The position numbers and the translations under genes were made by a program. A stretch of DNA of 64,000 bases from Streptococcus hillyeri (GTDB lineage Bacteria > Bacillota > Bacilli > Lactobacillales > Streptococcaceae). The stretch spans positions 1 through 64,000 of the forward strand of contig NZ_RCVM01000003.1 in NCBI RefSeq assembly GCF_003686955.1, read 5' to 3'. Below the pieces are notes generated by a model that was not told the DNA's origin, did no database searches, and worked only from the letters and a program-made list of their open reading frames with translations. Each line of letters starts with the position of its first letter. Position 1 is the stretch's first letter. Below are positions 54,388 to 63,544 of the stretch, piece after piece.

Positions 54388-55520
54388 AATTTCCATTTTT
54401 TTAATAACTCATCAAAATCCCATCTGGGTTTAAAATTGGGCTTACTATTTTGAGCGAAGGCTGCTACTAGGTTCCAAAGTGATTTGTGAAGCAGGGCTTG
54501 TTGCTTTTTATCCAACTGGTTCATTGTTCCCAATGCAGATAAGAGTTTCGATGCCGCAGCTTTACTGGTCAGGTCATTAAGACTCGTAATTCCTGCTTCT
54601 ATTAAGGTATCAAACAGTAAATCAACAATCAATTTAAGTTCTGATTTGGTTAATTCTGAAACCCATTGGTCAAACGTTTTATCCAGTTGCTTACTGAGAT
54701 TTGTTGGTTCAATGCCGATAAAATGCCCCTGTTCTGAAATTTGCCAAGTCGTCACGGCATGTTGTGCTACTCCAAATTGATTAGCATCTATGATAAGCGG
54801 TAAAACATCCAATTGTAGCATAACACCCACAATAGATTCTTTTGGTCTAATGACGATAAGTTTATTTCTAATGGACTGGTATCCCTCTTTTTTGAAAAAT
54901 GTTGGAGTAAAGCCTGGGGCATCCAGCATAAAAACAGCTTTGATTTTCTGTTGAAGCGCAGCGTTTTGATGACTGGCTGCATAGACTGCCAAATTGCCAC
55001 CCTTGGAATGCCCTGTCACATAAACTGGCTGCTCTGCTTTTTCCAAAAACGCTTGAAGATATCTAACCGCAGAACGCTGTGCTGGAATCTCGCTCATATA
55101 GGTCAATTTGAAATCTTCTTTCCAACCAATCAATGTGTCATCTGTCCCTCGAAAAACCAGTTGCAAATGCCCAATAGAGGGGAGGTGAAACACCATTGCC
55201 GCAAACTGCTTTTCAAACTCTTCGCTAATATCATTGACATAATGAGATAAGGCCAAATCGGCAAAACGTTTACTGTTAAGGATAACCTCAAAAAGATCTA
55301 CTCGCTCCTCGGTGAGCATAAAATCATTCTGTCTATTAGCTTTTGCCTTGATAAGAATCTGCTTCATGTCATCAGAGGTAAGAGGAGTGGTCATCTTAAT
55401 ATAGTTATCAAAGGGGAGATAAGCCAACTCATTAAGACACACAACGTCCACTTCATTTAATGCTAATTGTTCGAAATCTTTTTCTGCGACAACTTTGACA
55501 TAATCATAAATCGTTGACAT
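54378..55520 (-). CDS. DUF2974 (Mbeg1-like) alpha/beta hydrolase
   Basis: A 380-residue protein with an alpha/beta-hydrolase core. The nucleophile elbow is GHSKGG (in VYVTGHSKGGNLAVYAA) and the oxyanion/lipase-3-like strand LVFRGTDDTLIGWKEDF lies upstream. No signal peptide is seen. ATG 55520 has AAAGGAGG upstream; the longer frame to 55613 is unsupported. The promoter is TTGACT (55574-55569), 17 nt, TACAAT (55551-55546). The substrate is unknown; an esterase or lipase is likely. Confidence 0.85.
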   Translation of the reverse strand: MSTIYDYVKVVAEKDFEQLALNEVDVVCLNELAYLPFDNYIKMTTPLTSDDMKQILIKAKANRQNDFMLTEERVDLFEVILNSKRFADLALSHYVNDISEEFEKQFAAMVFHLPSIGHLQLVFRGTDDTLIGWKEDFKLTYMSEIPAQRSAVRYLQAFLEKAEQPVYVTGHSKGGNLAVYAASHQNAALQQKIKAVFMLDAPGFTPTFFKKEGYQSIRNKLIVIRPKESIVGVMLQLDVLPLIIDANQFGVAQHAVTTWQISEQGHFIGIEPTNLSKQLDKTFDQWVSELTKSELKLIVDLLFDTLIEAGITSLNDLTSKAAASKLLSALGTMNQLDKKQQALLHKSLWNLVAAFAQNSKPNFKPRWDFDELLKKWKLKE

Positions 55521-55626
55521 TACAACCCCTCCTTTAATCTTTTTGATTGTACAAATTTTTCTATCGTCAGTCAAGGATAAAAGTGATATAATATAAACTA
55601 GTTTGATTTTCAAAGAAAGGATTTTT

Positions 55627-56253
55627 ATGTCAAAAACACAACTTTATCGCCTTATGATTGCTATCTGCGGTCTTATCGGAGTAAGTATGCAAATTTATCA
55701 AGATGGTTGGGGAATGCTCTTATACTATACTGTAATCTCTAATATTTTGGTATTCAGCTTTCTTTTCTTTATCATTGGTTGGGAAGCTAAATGTGGTCCA
55801 ATTAGTCACAATAGTACGTTACTTCGCCTGAAAGGGGCTGTTACCATGGCAATCGCAATCACTGCTGTGGTTTACCACTTCATGCTTGCGCCACTGGCAG
55901 AGCCAGATGCGTATTGGAATATTCGTAACTTCCTTGTTCATTACATTGCCCCAATTGGACTCATTCTTGATACTCTCATCCTTGATAAGAAAAACAGCTA
56001 TCGCTGGTTTGACCCACTTACTTGGACATTTTTCCCTTTGGGATACTTTGCCTTTGCCATCTTTAATGGCATGATTTTGCAGCTCCCTATCCCTGGCGCC
56101 AAAGATAGCCCTTATGCTTATTTCTTTATCAATGTTAATAAATTTGGTTTCCAAAAAGTTCTCATTAATTCACTTATGATTGCTTCAGCCTATGTCGTTG
56201 GAGGCTATCTCCTTCTTTTAGTCAAAAAAGCTATCGGCACCAAGCATAGTTAA
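55627..56253 (+). CDS. Pr6Pr-family membrane protein
   Basis: A 208-residue protein with six predicted membrane segments, in the Pr6Pr family of uncharacterised membrane proteins (hallmarks NFLVHYIAPIGLILD and DPLTWTFFPLGYF). ATG 55627 has AAAGAAAGGA upstream and an extended -10 (TGATATAAT) near 55584-55592. It is divergent from the DUF2974 gene. No function is known. Confidence 0.8.
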   Translation: MSKTQLYRLMIAICGLIGVSMQIYQDGWGMLLYYTVISNILVFSFLFFIIGWEAKCGPISHNSTLLRLKGAVTMAIAITAVVYHFMLAPLAEPDAYWNIRNFLVHYIAPIGLILDTLILDKKNSYRWFDPLTWTFFPLGYFAFAIFNGMILQLPIPGAKDSPYAYFFINVNKFGFQKVLINSLMIASAYVVGGYLLLLVKKAIGTKHS

Positions 56254-56785
56254 ACACAATGAATCATCAACTGAAGAGACTTGGCAAAAAGTCTTAAAAA
56301 TAGTAAATGGCTTAGATTAACGTCGTCAAAAAACGTTGATTCTAAGCCATATTATTTTGTTCAAATTTTAACAACGGGTCTAAACTTTGATACTCTATAA
56401 AAATCAAAATTAGATGGAGAGAAAAATATTTTCTTTTCTCTAAAGTCTTCTCATGCGGCTGGCACTCCAACAAAACTGTGGATTTATAGCTTTAGCTACT
56501 AGGAGAGTTGAGAATTATCGCTTTCTACTTATACAGCTACAGTGTCCAAGATGACAAAGTAGATATTATGAGAACTGTCCACTGTGGTGAAAGAAACGGT
56601 TTACCCCCTTACTTTCACTAACCCATCAAAATAGAGGCTATAAAAATCTAATTTTGATTTTGAATGAGTATGAGTTTCTGTCCAGTCTCTTCATTTCCCA
56701 AAACTTTTGAGCGTTCGCACTTTTTAATACTTAACAAAAATCAAAATATAAAAACGACCTCAATCGAGATCGTTCAAATGGTAAA
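56254..56785. repeat. Third block of intergenic repeat modules
   Basis: There is no gene in 532 nt. 56273-56375 is a second copy of the element at 13191-13325: shared GGCAAAAAGTCTTAAAAATAG, an AATGGCTTAGA stem (56306-56316 with 56341-56350) and AACGTCGTCAAAAA in the loop. 56577-56605 resembles the AACTGTCCAC module, and 56688-56730 is an inverted, partial GGGAAATGAAG/GCGAACGCTC module. The middle (56400-56570) shows nothing I recognise. Confidence 0.7.
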
Positions 56786-57145
56786 TTATTTACCTAATTT
56801 TGCTTTAGCTGCATCTGCAAGAGCTGTGAAAGCTGCTGCATCGTTAACAGCAAGGTCAGCAAGCATTTTACGGTTTACTTCGATTTCAGCAAGTTTCAAA
56901 CCATGCATCAATTGTGAGTATGACAAACCATTCATACGAGCAGCCGCGTTGATACGAGTGATCCACAATTTGCGGAAATCACGTTTTTTCTGACGACGGT
57001 CACGGTATGCATAGTAGTAAGAGTTCATTACTTGCTCTTTTGCAGTACGGAACAAGATGTGTTTTGCTCCATAGTAACCTTTAGCTAATTTAAGAATACG
57101 TTTACGACGTTTGCGTGATACAACGCCACCTTTAACACGTGCCAT
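56786..57145 (-). CDS. rplT: 50S ribosomal protein L20
   Basis: Early-assembly protein of the large subunit, 119 residues, full length. The N-terminus [20 protein letters not shown] is typical. It is last in the infC-rpmI-rplT operon. In Firmicutes L20 represses this operon by binding its leader, and a leader with a terminator is present before infC. Confidence 0.97.
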   Translation of the reverse strand: MARVKGGVVSRKRRKRILKLAKGYYGAKHILFRTAKEQVMNSYYYAYRDRRQKKRDFRKLWITRINAAARMNGLSYSQLMHGLKLAEIEVNRKMLADLAVNDAAAFTALADAAKAKLGK

Positions 57146-57194
57146 TTATATTTTCCTCCAAATAATTCAGTAAGTAGTTGAATGCTTTTAGCGA

Positions 57195-57395
57195 TTAACG
57201 CATTTGAGTAAGCATTGCTTTGATACGTTTGAAGTCACCAGCATGTACCATGCCTGCTTTACGCAAGTGACGACGTTGCTTTTTAGTTTTACCGTGGAAA
57301 CGGTGTGACGTGAAAGCACGGAAACGTTTAAGTCCACCAGAACCTGTACGTTTGAAGCGTTTAGCTGATGCACGGTGTGTTTTTTGTTTTGGCAT
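57195..57395 (-). CDS. rpmI: 50S ribosomal protein L35
   Basis: A 66-residue basic protein with [20 protein letters not shown] at the start, the standard form. It lies between infC and rplT, with GGAG before the ATG. No anomaly is seen. Confidence 0.97.
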   Translation of the reverse strand: MPKQKTHRASAKRFKRTGSGGLKRFRAFTSHRFHGKTKKQRRHLRKAGMVHAGDFKRIKAMLTQMR

Positions 57396-57431
57396 TTTAA
57401 AATTCTCCTTAAAATAATTTACAATGACAAG

Positions 57432-57953
57432 CTACTTCTTGTCAGGGATTGGTGCAAGCTGCATGAACATTTGGCGTCCATCCATTTTAGCGCGTTGCTC
57501 GATAATGGCAATATCTTGCGTTGCTTCAGCAAAGTCAGCCAATACTTTTGCCCCAATTTCTTTATGGGTAATCATACGTCCTTTGAATCGGATAGAAACT
57601 TTGACTTTGTTTCCTTTTTCAAGGAACTTACGTCCATTACGAAGTTTTGTCTCAAAGTCACCCTTATCAATAACTGGGCTAAGACGAACTTCTTTAACCG
57701 TTACAACGCTTTGTTTTTTACGTTGCTCTTTTTGTTTCTTCTGATACTCAAACTTGAACTTCCCATAGTCCATAATTTTGGCAACAGGTGGCGTCGCTTG
57801 CGGCTGGATAAGAACCAAGTCAACATTTGCCTGATCGGCAATAGCTTGCGCTTCTGACAATGGTTTGATACCTAATTGTTCACCTTCAAGACCAACCAAA
57901 CGAACTTCGCGAACACGAATTTCGTCGTTGATGAATAGATCTTTTTTAGCTAT
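57432..57953 (-). CDS. infC: Translation initiation factor IF-3, probable AUA start
   Basis: Binds the 30S subunit and checks the start codon. The two domains are joined by the Lys-rich linker [13 protein letters not shown]. The first supported residues are [23 protein letters not shown] (57966-57960) is the only Shine-Dalgarno and lies 6 nt before an ATA at 57953; a GTG at 57962 overlaps that site and has none of its own. I therefore propose the ATA as start (173 residues). Rare starts are the basis of IF-3 autoregulation in bacteria (AUU in E. coli and Bacillus). 57962 is the alternative. Confidence 0.9.
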   Translation of the reverse strand: MAKKDLFINDEIRVREVRLVGLEGEQLGIKPLSEAQAIADQANVDLVLIQPQATPPVAKIMDYGKFKFEYQKKQKEQRKKQSVVTVKEVRLSPVIDKGDFETKLRNGRKFLEKGNKVKVSIRFKGRMITHKEIGAKVLADFAEATQDIAIIEQRAKMDGRQMFMQLAPIPDKK

Positions 57954-57980
57954 GATCTTCACCTCTTCATTTTTTTAGAG

Positions 57981-58102
57981 AAAAACAAAGCGGACTTGAT
58001 ATTCCAAGCCCGCACGCATAGTTCTACTTTGTAGAATTTGACATGTTGGGCCAGACAACCTAAGTCGCAAGGCGAGAAGTTCTCACTTCTGCTTTTCTCA
58101 TT
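57981..58102 (-). promoter_or_regulatory. infC operon leader with terminator (L20-type attenuator)
   Basis: The transcript begins about 58102 and runs about 150 nt before infC. It ends in a terminator-like hairpin: GCGGACTTG (57990-57998) with CAAGCCCGC (58005-58013), followed on the minus strand by TTTGTTTTT. The upstream part (58020-58095) can form other stems, including GAGAAGTTCTC (58075-58085). By position and form it is an L20-responsive leader like those known in Bacillales and lactic acid bacteria. Confidence 0.75.
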
Positions 58103-58108
58103 GTTATT

Positions 58109-58137
58109 ATTATAACAGAGAGCCTAACCCTTGTCAA
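58109..58137 (-). promoter_or_regulatory. infC operon promoter
   Basis: Consensus TTGACA (58137-58132), exactly 17 nt, consensus TATAAT (58114-58109) on the minus strand. Its -35 lies within the last codons of cmk. Confidence 0.88.
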
Positions 58138-58804
58138 TAATTTTATTTGCTTTTTCTTCAATAAATGTTACAACACCCTCAATAGAGATACCTGTTGTAT
58201 CGAAAGTAATCGCATCCTCTGCTGCTTTTAGAGGAGAGACTTTTCGGTGACTGTCTTTGTAATCACGCGCAGCGATTTCTTCTTTCAAGGTTTCAAGGTC
58301 TGTAGGAATTCCTTTTTCCTTATTTTCCTTAAAGCGACGCTCTGCTCTTTCATCAACAGAAGCAACTAAGAAAATCTTAAGTTCTGCGTCAGGCAAAACA
58401 ACCGTTCCAATATCACGACCATCCATGATAATAGCTCCACCTTCAGCAATACGACGTTGTTGAGCAACCAGTTCTTCACGGATTTCAGGCAAGGCTGAGA
58501 CCCAAGAAACATTATTGGTGATATCATTTTGACGAATCGCCAGAGTCACATCCGTATCGCCTAAGTAAACTAACTGATTACCAGAAGTGTCTCTGCTAAA
58601 AGAAATGGGATGCTTAGCGAGCTCTTCTAAAATCAAAGAGACATTTTCTTCTGTCAACTTATTTTTCAAAGCTAGATAGGTCGCACAGCGATACATAGCT
58701 CCCGTATCAAGATAGGTATAACCAAGGTCTTTTGCAATAATTTTAGCTACTGTTGATTTCCCGCTTGAAGCTGGTCCATCAATAGCAATTCTAATATCTT
58801 TCAT
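58124..58804 (-). CDS. cmk: Cytidylate kinase
   Basis: Phosphorylates CMP and dCMP. It has 226 residues. The P-loop is GPASSGKST near residue 10, followed by LDTGAMYR, and [14 protein letters not shown] holds the CMP-binding arginine. It lies 10 nt after the LysM-protein gene and before the infC operon, the standard streptococcal order. Its last codons contain the infC promoter. Confidence 0.95.
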   Translation of the reverse strand: MKDIRIAIDGPASSGKSTVAKIIAKDLGYTYLDTGAMYRCATYLALKNKLTEENVSLILEELAKHPISFSRDTSGNQLVYLGDTDVTLAIRQNDITNNVSWVSALPEIREELVAQQRRIAEGGAIIMDGRDIGTVVLPDAELKIFLVASVDERAERRFKENKEKGIPTDLETLKEEIAARDYKDSHRKVSPLKAAEDAITFDTTGISIEGVVTFIEEKANKIIDKG

Positions 58805-58814
58805 AACTTACTTT

Positions 58815-59318
58815 CTAATCGATGTAAACCACATCGCCAGGATTTGCCCACCACGTTCCACCAGGTCCTGTCATTTTCTCAGGATTTAAAGCGTAGAGTT
58901 TATCTAAAGAAATTCCCGCACGTGCAGCAATGGCACCTGCTCCTTCACCAGCTTCAACAACCGTTGTACCACCATTACGCACAACTGCTTCTGTCTGACT
59001 AACACTTGTTTCACTTGTTGTCTCAGTCATTTCTTCTGAGTTCAAAGACGTTTCTGCTTCATTTGTTTTAGTCTCTGATTTTTTAGCATCCGCTTGACTC
59101 GTAGAAGCTCCATAAAAACCTGTTGTAGCTTCTTCTCTGTCTGTATTTCCATTTGACGTATAGAACATAAATAACAAGATGCCAACAAAAATGACAAAAA
59201 AGATACTGAGCAAAATGGTTAAAATTGGTGTCTGAATCCCTACCTCTTTATGTTTTTGTCGCGAGTTTCCTGCTTCTTCCTCAGGAAATACTTGCTCTTC
59301 CCATGGTTCTTTACTCAT
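58815..59318 (-). CDS. LysM surface protein (SAG1386/EF1546 family)
   Basis: A 167-residue protein with a short cytosolic N-terminus, one membrane helix (about 31-51), a Ser/Thr/Glu-rich linker and a C-terminal LysM domain (VVEAGEGAGAIAARAGISLD, LNPEKM, WANPGDVVYI). A peptidoglycan-binding membrane protein is expected. It lies between cmk and the divergent ferredoxin gene, where it is conserved in streptococci. Its exact role is unknown. Confidence 0.88.
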   Translation of the reverse strand: MSKEPWEEQVFPEEEAGNSRQKHKEVGIQTPILTILLSIFFVIFVGILLFMFYTSNGNTDREEATTGFYGASTSQADAKKSETKTNEAETSLNSEEMTETTSETSVSQTEAVVRNGGTTVVEAGEGAGAIAARAGISLDKLYALNPEKMTGPGGTWWANPGDVVYID

Positions 59319-59328
59319 GATTTCTCCC

Positions 59329-59357
59329 TTGTTAAATCTAAAAATTCGTATTACAAT
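59329..59357 (+). promoter_or_regulatory. Ferredoxin promoter, leaderless arrangement
   Basis: TTGTTA (59329-59334), 17 nt, TACAAT (59352-59357), then only six bases to the ATG at 59364. Transcription would start at the ATG itself. No Shine-Dalgarno is present. Confidence 0.65.
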
Positions 59358-59363
59358 GATACC

Positions 59364-59561
59364 ATGAAAGTATCTATAATTCCAGAAAAATGTATTGCTT
59401 GCGGCCTATGCCAAACCTATTCAGCAGCTTTTGATTATCACGATGACGGAATTGTCAAATTCACTGATAGCGATTTGCTCACTCAACAATTTGATGACTC
59501 AGATAATGACACTCTTCTTGCCGTCAAATCCTGTCCAACCAAGGCTCTTATAAACGAGTAG
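59364..59561 (+). CDS. Single-cluster ferredoxin
   Basis: A 65-residue 4Fe-4S ferredoxin with ligands in CIACGLC (CxxCxxC) and SCPTKAL. It carries electrons; the partner is not indicated. ATG 59364 fits family length; an open frame from 59250 is a run-through of the opposite gene. Its end overlaps the convergent ebsA-type gene by 14 nt. Confidence 0.88.
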   Translation: MKVSIIPEKCIACGLCQTYSAAFDYHDDGIVKFTDSDLLTQQFDDSDNDTLLAVKSCPTKALINE

Positions 59562-60039
59562 AAGCCTTCTTATCATCTTGATAGTGTTCAAAATAGTCTA
59601 ACTTAATAAAATTATCCAAAAGCTCAACTTCTCCCACAAAATCCGGATGAATTGCAAGAGCATCTAAGAAGTATTTCTTAGGCCATTTTCTCATATAATA
59701 TAACTGACTTTGACCATTTTTTAAAACTAAACTTAAAGTGGTTTTGGTCACTTCTATTTTCTCAATATCAGAAATGAGCACATAAGTTTGTTTCCAAAAT
59801 TTGCTATCAACAATCTCTAAGCGACCATCATCTCCGATAATAAAGTAGCGATGAAATCCAAGGCTAAAGAGCGTTCCAAACACACCTATCATAACAAAAA
59901 ATGCCATTGGAACGTCTGTTTTTTCATAGAGCATGGATAGACCAATAAAAATAGGTAAAAAGGTCAGCGACCAATAGATCAACGACCATGACAATTCTGG
60001 CTGCCAATGATATCTGATTTTACCAAAAAGTTTAATCAT
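59548..60039 (-). CDS. ebsA: EbsA-family membrane protein
   Basis: A 163-residue protein with two membrane segments (about 18-38 and 45-65) and a cytosolic C-terminal part with a PH-like strand pattern (LEIVDSKFWKQTYVLISDIE). It belongs to the family annotated 'pore-forming protein EbsA'; a pore activity is not evident from sequence. ATG 60039 has AAGGGG upstream. It stands between pepT and ferredoxin, as in other streptococci. Confidence 0.8.
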   Translation of the reverse strand: MIKLFGKIRYHWQPELSWSLIYWSLTFLPIFIGLSMLYEKTDVPMAFFVMIGVFGTLFSLGFHRYFIIGDDGRLEIVDSKFWKQTYVLISDIEKIEVTKTTLSLVLKNGQSQLYYMRKWPKKYFLDALAIHPDFVGEVELLDNFIKLDYFEHYQDDKKASTRL

Positions 60040-60122
60040 GCCACTTCCCCTTTCCATAAACAATCGACATAATAATCTTTCTTAAATCGTGGTTTTATTG
60101 TATCACAAATGTCGACTGGATT

Positions 60123-61352
60123 CTATTTTTTCTCTTTAAACGTCGAAATACCAATGATAACATCAACTGCTTTTTCCATGGTTTGTAGACTGACATATTC
60201 AAAACGACCATGCATGTTTTCACCACCTGCAAAGATGTTTGGTGTTGGAATTCCCATAAAGGAGATTTTAGACCCATCTGTACCGCCACGAATAGGCTCA
60301 ATGATTGGCTTAATATCAAGATTTTCCATCACAGACTTGGCAATGTTAATTGGTGTCATGTCTTTTTCAATGACTTTTTTCATGTTATAGTATTGGTCGT
60401 GAAGGGTCAAAATGACACGTTCTTCTCCGAGCTCTGCATTCATCTTAGCAGCAATTTTCTCCATTTCAGCTTTGCGATTTTCAAAAGCCTCATCTTCAAA
60501 GTCTCGGATAATATAAGAGCTTGTCGCCTCGTCAACAGTCCCTCCTAAGCCATGCAAGTGATAGAAGCCTTCATAACCTTCTGTATGCTCAGGGCGTTCC
60601 CCAGCAGGTAGTTGATTATGGAAATCTATTGCCAATTGCAGAGCATTAATCATGCTATCTTTAGCTGTTCCTGGGTGAACATTTCGTCCGATAAAGCGGA
60701 GTTCCGCTGCGGCTGCGCTAAAGGTTTCATATTGAAGCTCACCAAGTGGACCGCCATCAATGGTATAAGCAAAATCAACGTTAAAGTCTTCAACGTCAAA
60801 CTTGTTAGCACCAACACCAATTTCTTCATCTGGACCAAACCCAACACGGATTTCACCGTGTTCAATTTCAGGGTGGCTTGCAAGGTATTCAACAGCAGTC
60901 ATAATTTCAGCAATACCTGATTTATCATCAGCACCAAGCAGTGTTGTCCCATCTGTTGTAATCAGGGTTTGCCCTTTGTAATTATTAAGGCTTGGAAAAT
61001 CCTTTGGAGATAGGCTATAACCTGATGAACCAAGTGCAATATCACCACCGTCATAGTTTTCAATGACTTGTGGCGCAATATTTTCAGCGTTAAAATCAGC
61101 GGTATCAATATGAGAAATATAACCAATGGTGTGCTTGAACCCCTCACCATTAGTTGGTAAAGTACCAACGATATAGCCATTGTGCTCCAAATAATGCACA
61201 TCAACAAGGCCAATGCGCTCCATTTCTGGTTTCAAGATATTGAGTGCAAATTCTGTTTGGCTTGGTGTCGATGGCGTTGTGGTGCTGTTTTCATCTGAAC
61301 GTGTGTTAATTTTAACGTAAGTCAAAAAGCGGTCTAGTAAATTTTCGTACAT
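60123..61352 (-). CDS. pepT: Peptidase T (tripeptidase)
   Basis: Zinc aminotripeptidase of family M20B, releasing N-terminal residues from tripeptides. It has 409 residues. Metal-site motifs: [46 protein letters not shown] and the late [12 protein letters not shown]. Its ATG is 12 nt after rsmI, so the two probably form one transcript. Confidence 0.95.
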   Translation of the reverse strand: MYENLLDRFLTYVKINTRSDENSTTTPSTPSQTEFALNILKPEMERIGLVDVHYLEHNGYIVGTLPTNGEGFKHTIGYISHIDTADFNAENIAPQVIENYDGGDIALGSSGYSLSPKDFPSLNNYKGQTLITTDGTTLLGADDKSGIAEIMTAVEYLASHPEIEHGEIRVGFGPDEEIGVGANKFDVEDFNVDFAYTIDGGPLGELQYETFSAAAAELRFIGRNVHPGTAKDSMINALQLAIDFHNQLPAGERPEHTEGYEGFYHLHGLGGTVDEATSSYIIRDFEDEAFENRKAEMEKIAAKMNAELGEERVILTLHDQYYNMKKVIEKDMTPINIAKSVMENLDIKPIIEPIRGGTDGSKISFMGIPTPNIFAGGENMHGRFEYVSLQTMEKAVDVIIGISTFKEKK

Positions 61353-61364
61353 GGTATTTCCCTT

Positions 61365-62231
61365 CTAAATCTTATGATAAGCATTATAAACCTCTTGACG
61401 GTTGAGGTTGTAAGTTTTAGCGACTTCTTTTATGGCTTGATTTGGCTTTTTCCCTTGAGAAATAAGCTGCGCAACCAAATCAGCTATATCTAAATTTTCT
61501 ATCTTATCCTCTGTCATAACTTCTTCTGAAGCTCCTCCAACTAAAATCAAGCACTCACCTTTCAGAGGATGTTCTGATAGATAAGTTAAGACTTCCGAAA
61601 TCTTTCCACGTTGGTATTCTTCATAAAGTTTGGTCAGTTCACGGACCACAACGATCTCACGGTCGCCATAGATTTCCAACATATTTTCCAGCGTATCAGA
61701 TACGCGATATGGACTTTCATAAAAAATTTGGGTCTCTGGGTAGGCTTTTTTTTCTTGGAAAAAAGCTTTTTGCTGCCCTGCTTTTCTCGGTAAAAAACCA
61801 TAAAAAATATGTGGCTGTGGCGCTAAACCTGAAGCAATTAAAGCTGTAATTCCAGCAGAAGCCCCTGGCAAAGCAACGACAGAAATGTCTTCTAAAATGG
61901 CTGCTTTAACCAAATCATGTCCTGGGTCAGAGATGGATGGCATTCCCGCATCAGATACCTGAGCCAGGCTTTTACCGTCTTTTAATAGAGCAATCAAGTC
62001 TGGTATTTTTTCAAAAGCATTGTGTTCGTGAAAGGAGATTTGTCTTGTCTCAATTTCAAAATGCTTGAGTAACAGTCCCGTATTTCTCGTGTCCTCTGCG
62101 CAAATAACATCCACACTCTTTAAGACTTCTACCGCACGAAAGGTCATGTCTTGTAGATTTCCAATAGGGGTTGGAACCAAATAAAGGGTTCCATAAGGTG
62201 ATTTCCCCTTAAAGGATTTTTGAACTTGCAT
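61365..62231 (-). CDS. rsmI: 16S rRNA (cytidine(1402)-2'-O)-methyltransferase
   Basis: SAM-dependent tetrapyrrole-methylase-fold enzyme that 2'-O-methylates C1402 at the ribosomal P-site. It has 288 residues. LYLVPTPIGNLQDMTFRAVE is the family start, AEDTRNTGLLLKHF and VSDAGMPSISDPGHDL follow. It is downstream of yabA after a 104-nt gap (62232-62335) that contains no further gene I can support. Confidence 0.95.
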   Translation of the reverse strand: MQVQKSFKGKSPYGTLYLVPTPIGNLQDMTFRAVEVLKSVDVICAEDTRNTGLLLKHFEIETRQISFHEHNAFEKIPDLIALLKDGKSLAQVSDAGMPSISDPGHDLVKAAILEDISVVALPGASAGITALIASGLAPQPHIFYGFLPRKAGQQKAFFQEKKAYPETQIFYESPYRVSDTLENMLEIYGDREIVVVRELTKLYEEYQRGKISEVLTYLSEHPLKGECLILVGGASEEVMTEDKIENLDIADLVAQLISQGKKPNQAIKEVAKTYNLNRQEVYNAYHKI

Positions 62232-62335
62232 GATATTCTCCTTTTCTTAAGATACAGACAGCCATCAGTTCTAAAATCGTCAATATGAGACAAATCAAGA
62301 CGATAATCTTGTTAGCTCTGATTTTCGCTTTCGCA

Positions 62336-62665
62336 TTATTTTCGACTGTAGAGAAGCTCCATGCAAAAGGCACAGTCTTCCTTATTTTCACGGTGTTGCC
62401 CGTAAAAGTCATTGCAGACATGAAATCCTTCTTCGTAAATGGATTCCACATACTCCTTACCTCTAGTAGAGCTTTTCAAGGAATGTTGTTCTTCAACGAC
62501 CAATTGGCTGAGATGTTCACGTAAAGCTGTGTTTTCCATACGTAAACGGGCATTTTCTTCAAAAACTTCTTGGACTTTTTTTCTCATGGCGTCCAACTCA
62601 GCTAGCGTCACCATAAACTGTTGAGAGAAGGATTCCATCTGTTCCAATAGTTCTTTTTTATTCAT
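62336..62665 (-). CDS. yabA: DNA replication initiation control protein YabA
   Basis: Negative regulator of initiation that binds DnaA and DnaN. It has 109 residues: an N-terminal coiled coil (LEQMESFSQQFMVTLAELDA on) and a C-terminal zinc site (HVCNDFYG, EDCAFC). It lies between holB and rsmI, the conserved order in Firmicutes. Confidence 0.95.
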   Translation of the reverse strand: MNKKELLEQMESFSQQFMVTLAELDAMRKKVQEVFEENARLRMENTALREHLSQLVVEEQHSLKSSTRGKEYVESIYEEGFHVCNDFYGQHRENKEDCAFCMELLYSRK

Positions 62666-62680
62666 TCACTTTCCTTCTTT

Positions 62681-63544
62681 CTAAGCAATCACAAAATAAT
62701 CAAGGGCATTTTGAAAGCTGACATTTGCTTGCCACATTTGTCTTGCATGATGGCAACGCGTTAGCAGTTTAGGATTTTTCTGCCGTGACAAGATGACCGT
62801 TAACAGCCTAAAAGCAAAGTCTTGGAGATCTTTTTCTGTTGCTATTTGAGCTAGTCTTGCTACTTCTAAGTAGGCCTTATTAGTCTCTTGCTCCAACAAC
62901 TTAGCAAATTTATCTAGCACTTGTTCTAGCTCCAGTATTTTACTATTTTGGGACAAAGCTAGCGCTTCTTCTTCACTGGTAGCCACTTGCGCTAAGAGGC
63001 GTGACTGACTTTTTAAAAGACCTTTTTGCAGCAATAACTCTTCCAAATACTCTTGATTCTTTGGAAAATGAAAGAGTTGACACCGGCTTTTGATGGTTGG
63101 CAGTACTTTGCTATCATCACTGGTCAATAAAATCATATAAGACTGACTTTGAGGTTCTTCGATAAATTTTAAAAGACTGTTAGCGGCATTGCTGTGCATT
63201 TTGTCCGCATCCTTGATAATAAAAACTTGGCTTTCACCTTCAAATCCAGAGCGTGAAAAATCACGTGTCAACTCTCTAACCGTATCCGTCTTAATGACTT
63301 GCCCCTGCGGTTCAATGATTTTGACATCCGAAAATTCTTGTTCCTCAATTAGGCGACAAGACCTGCAATTTTCACAGGGGATACCATCTGATAATTGCTC
63401 ACAAAAACGACTTTTGGCCAGCCAAAGAGCCATTTCAAATGAACCAAAACCACCAGAAAATAGATAAGCATGGCTCATACGGTTAGCCTGTAATATCTGA
63501 GAAAAAGTTTGATAATGTTTTGGCTGATACTGAGCTATGTTCAT
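62681..63544 (-). CDS. holB: DNA polymerase III subunit delta'
   Basis: Clamp-loader subunit, 287 residues. The AAA+ fold has an altered P-loop ([14 protein letters not shown]), zinc cysteines in CENCRSCRL, and [20 protein letters not shown]. Loss of the Walker A lysine is normal for delta'. Its ATG overlaps the tmk stop as ATGA. Confidence 0.94.
   Translation of the reverse strand: MNIAQYQPKHYQTFSQILQANRMSHAYLFSGGFGSFEMALWLAKSRFCEQLSDGIPCENCRSCRLIEEQEFSDVKIIEPQGQVIKTDTVRELTRDFSRSGFEGESQVFIIKDADKMHSNAANSLLKFIEEPQSQSYMILLTSDDSKVLPTIKSRCQLFHFPKNQEYLEELLLQKGLLKSQSRLLAQVATSEEEALALSQNSKILELEQVLDKFAKLLEQETNKAYLEVARLAQIATEKDLQDFAFRLLTVILSRQKNPKLLTRCHHARQMWQANVSFQNALDYFVIA

Noticed and set aside
62209-62451. 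An 80-residue minus-strand ORF between yabA and rsmI
   Set aside because: It overlaps the end of yabA and the start of rsmI in another frame and has no ribosome site.
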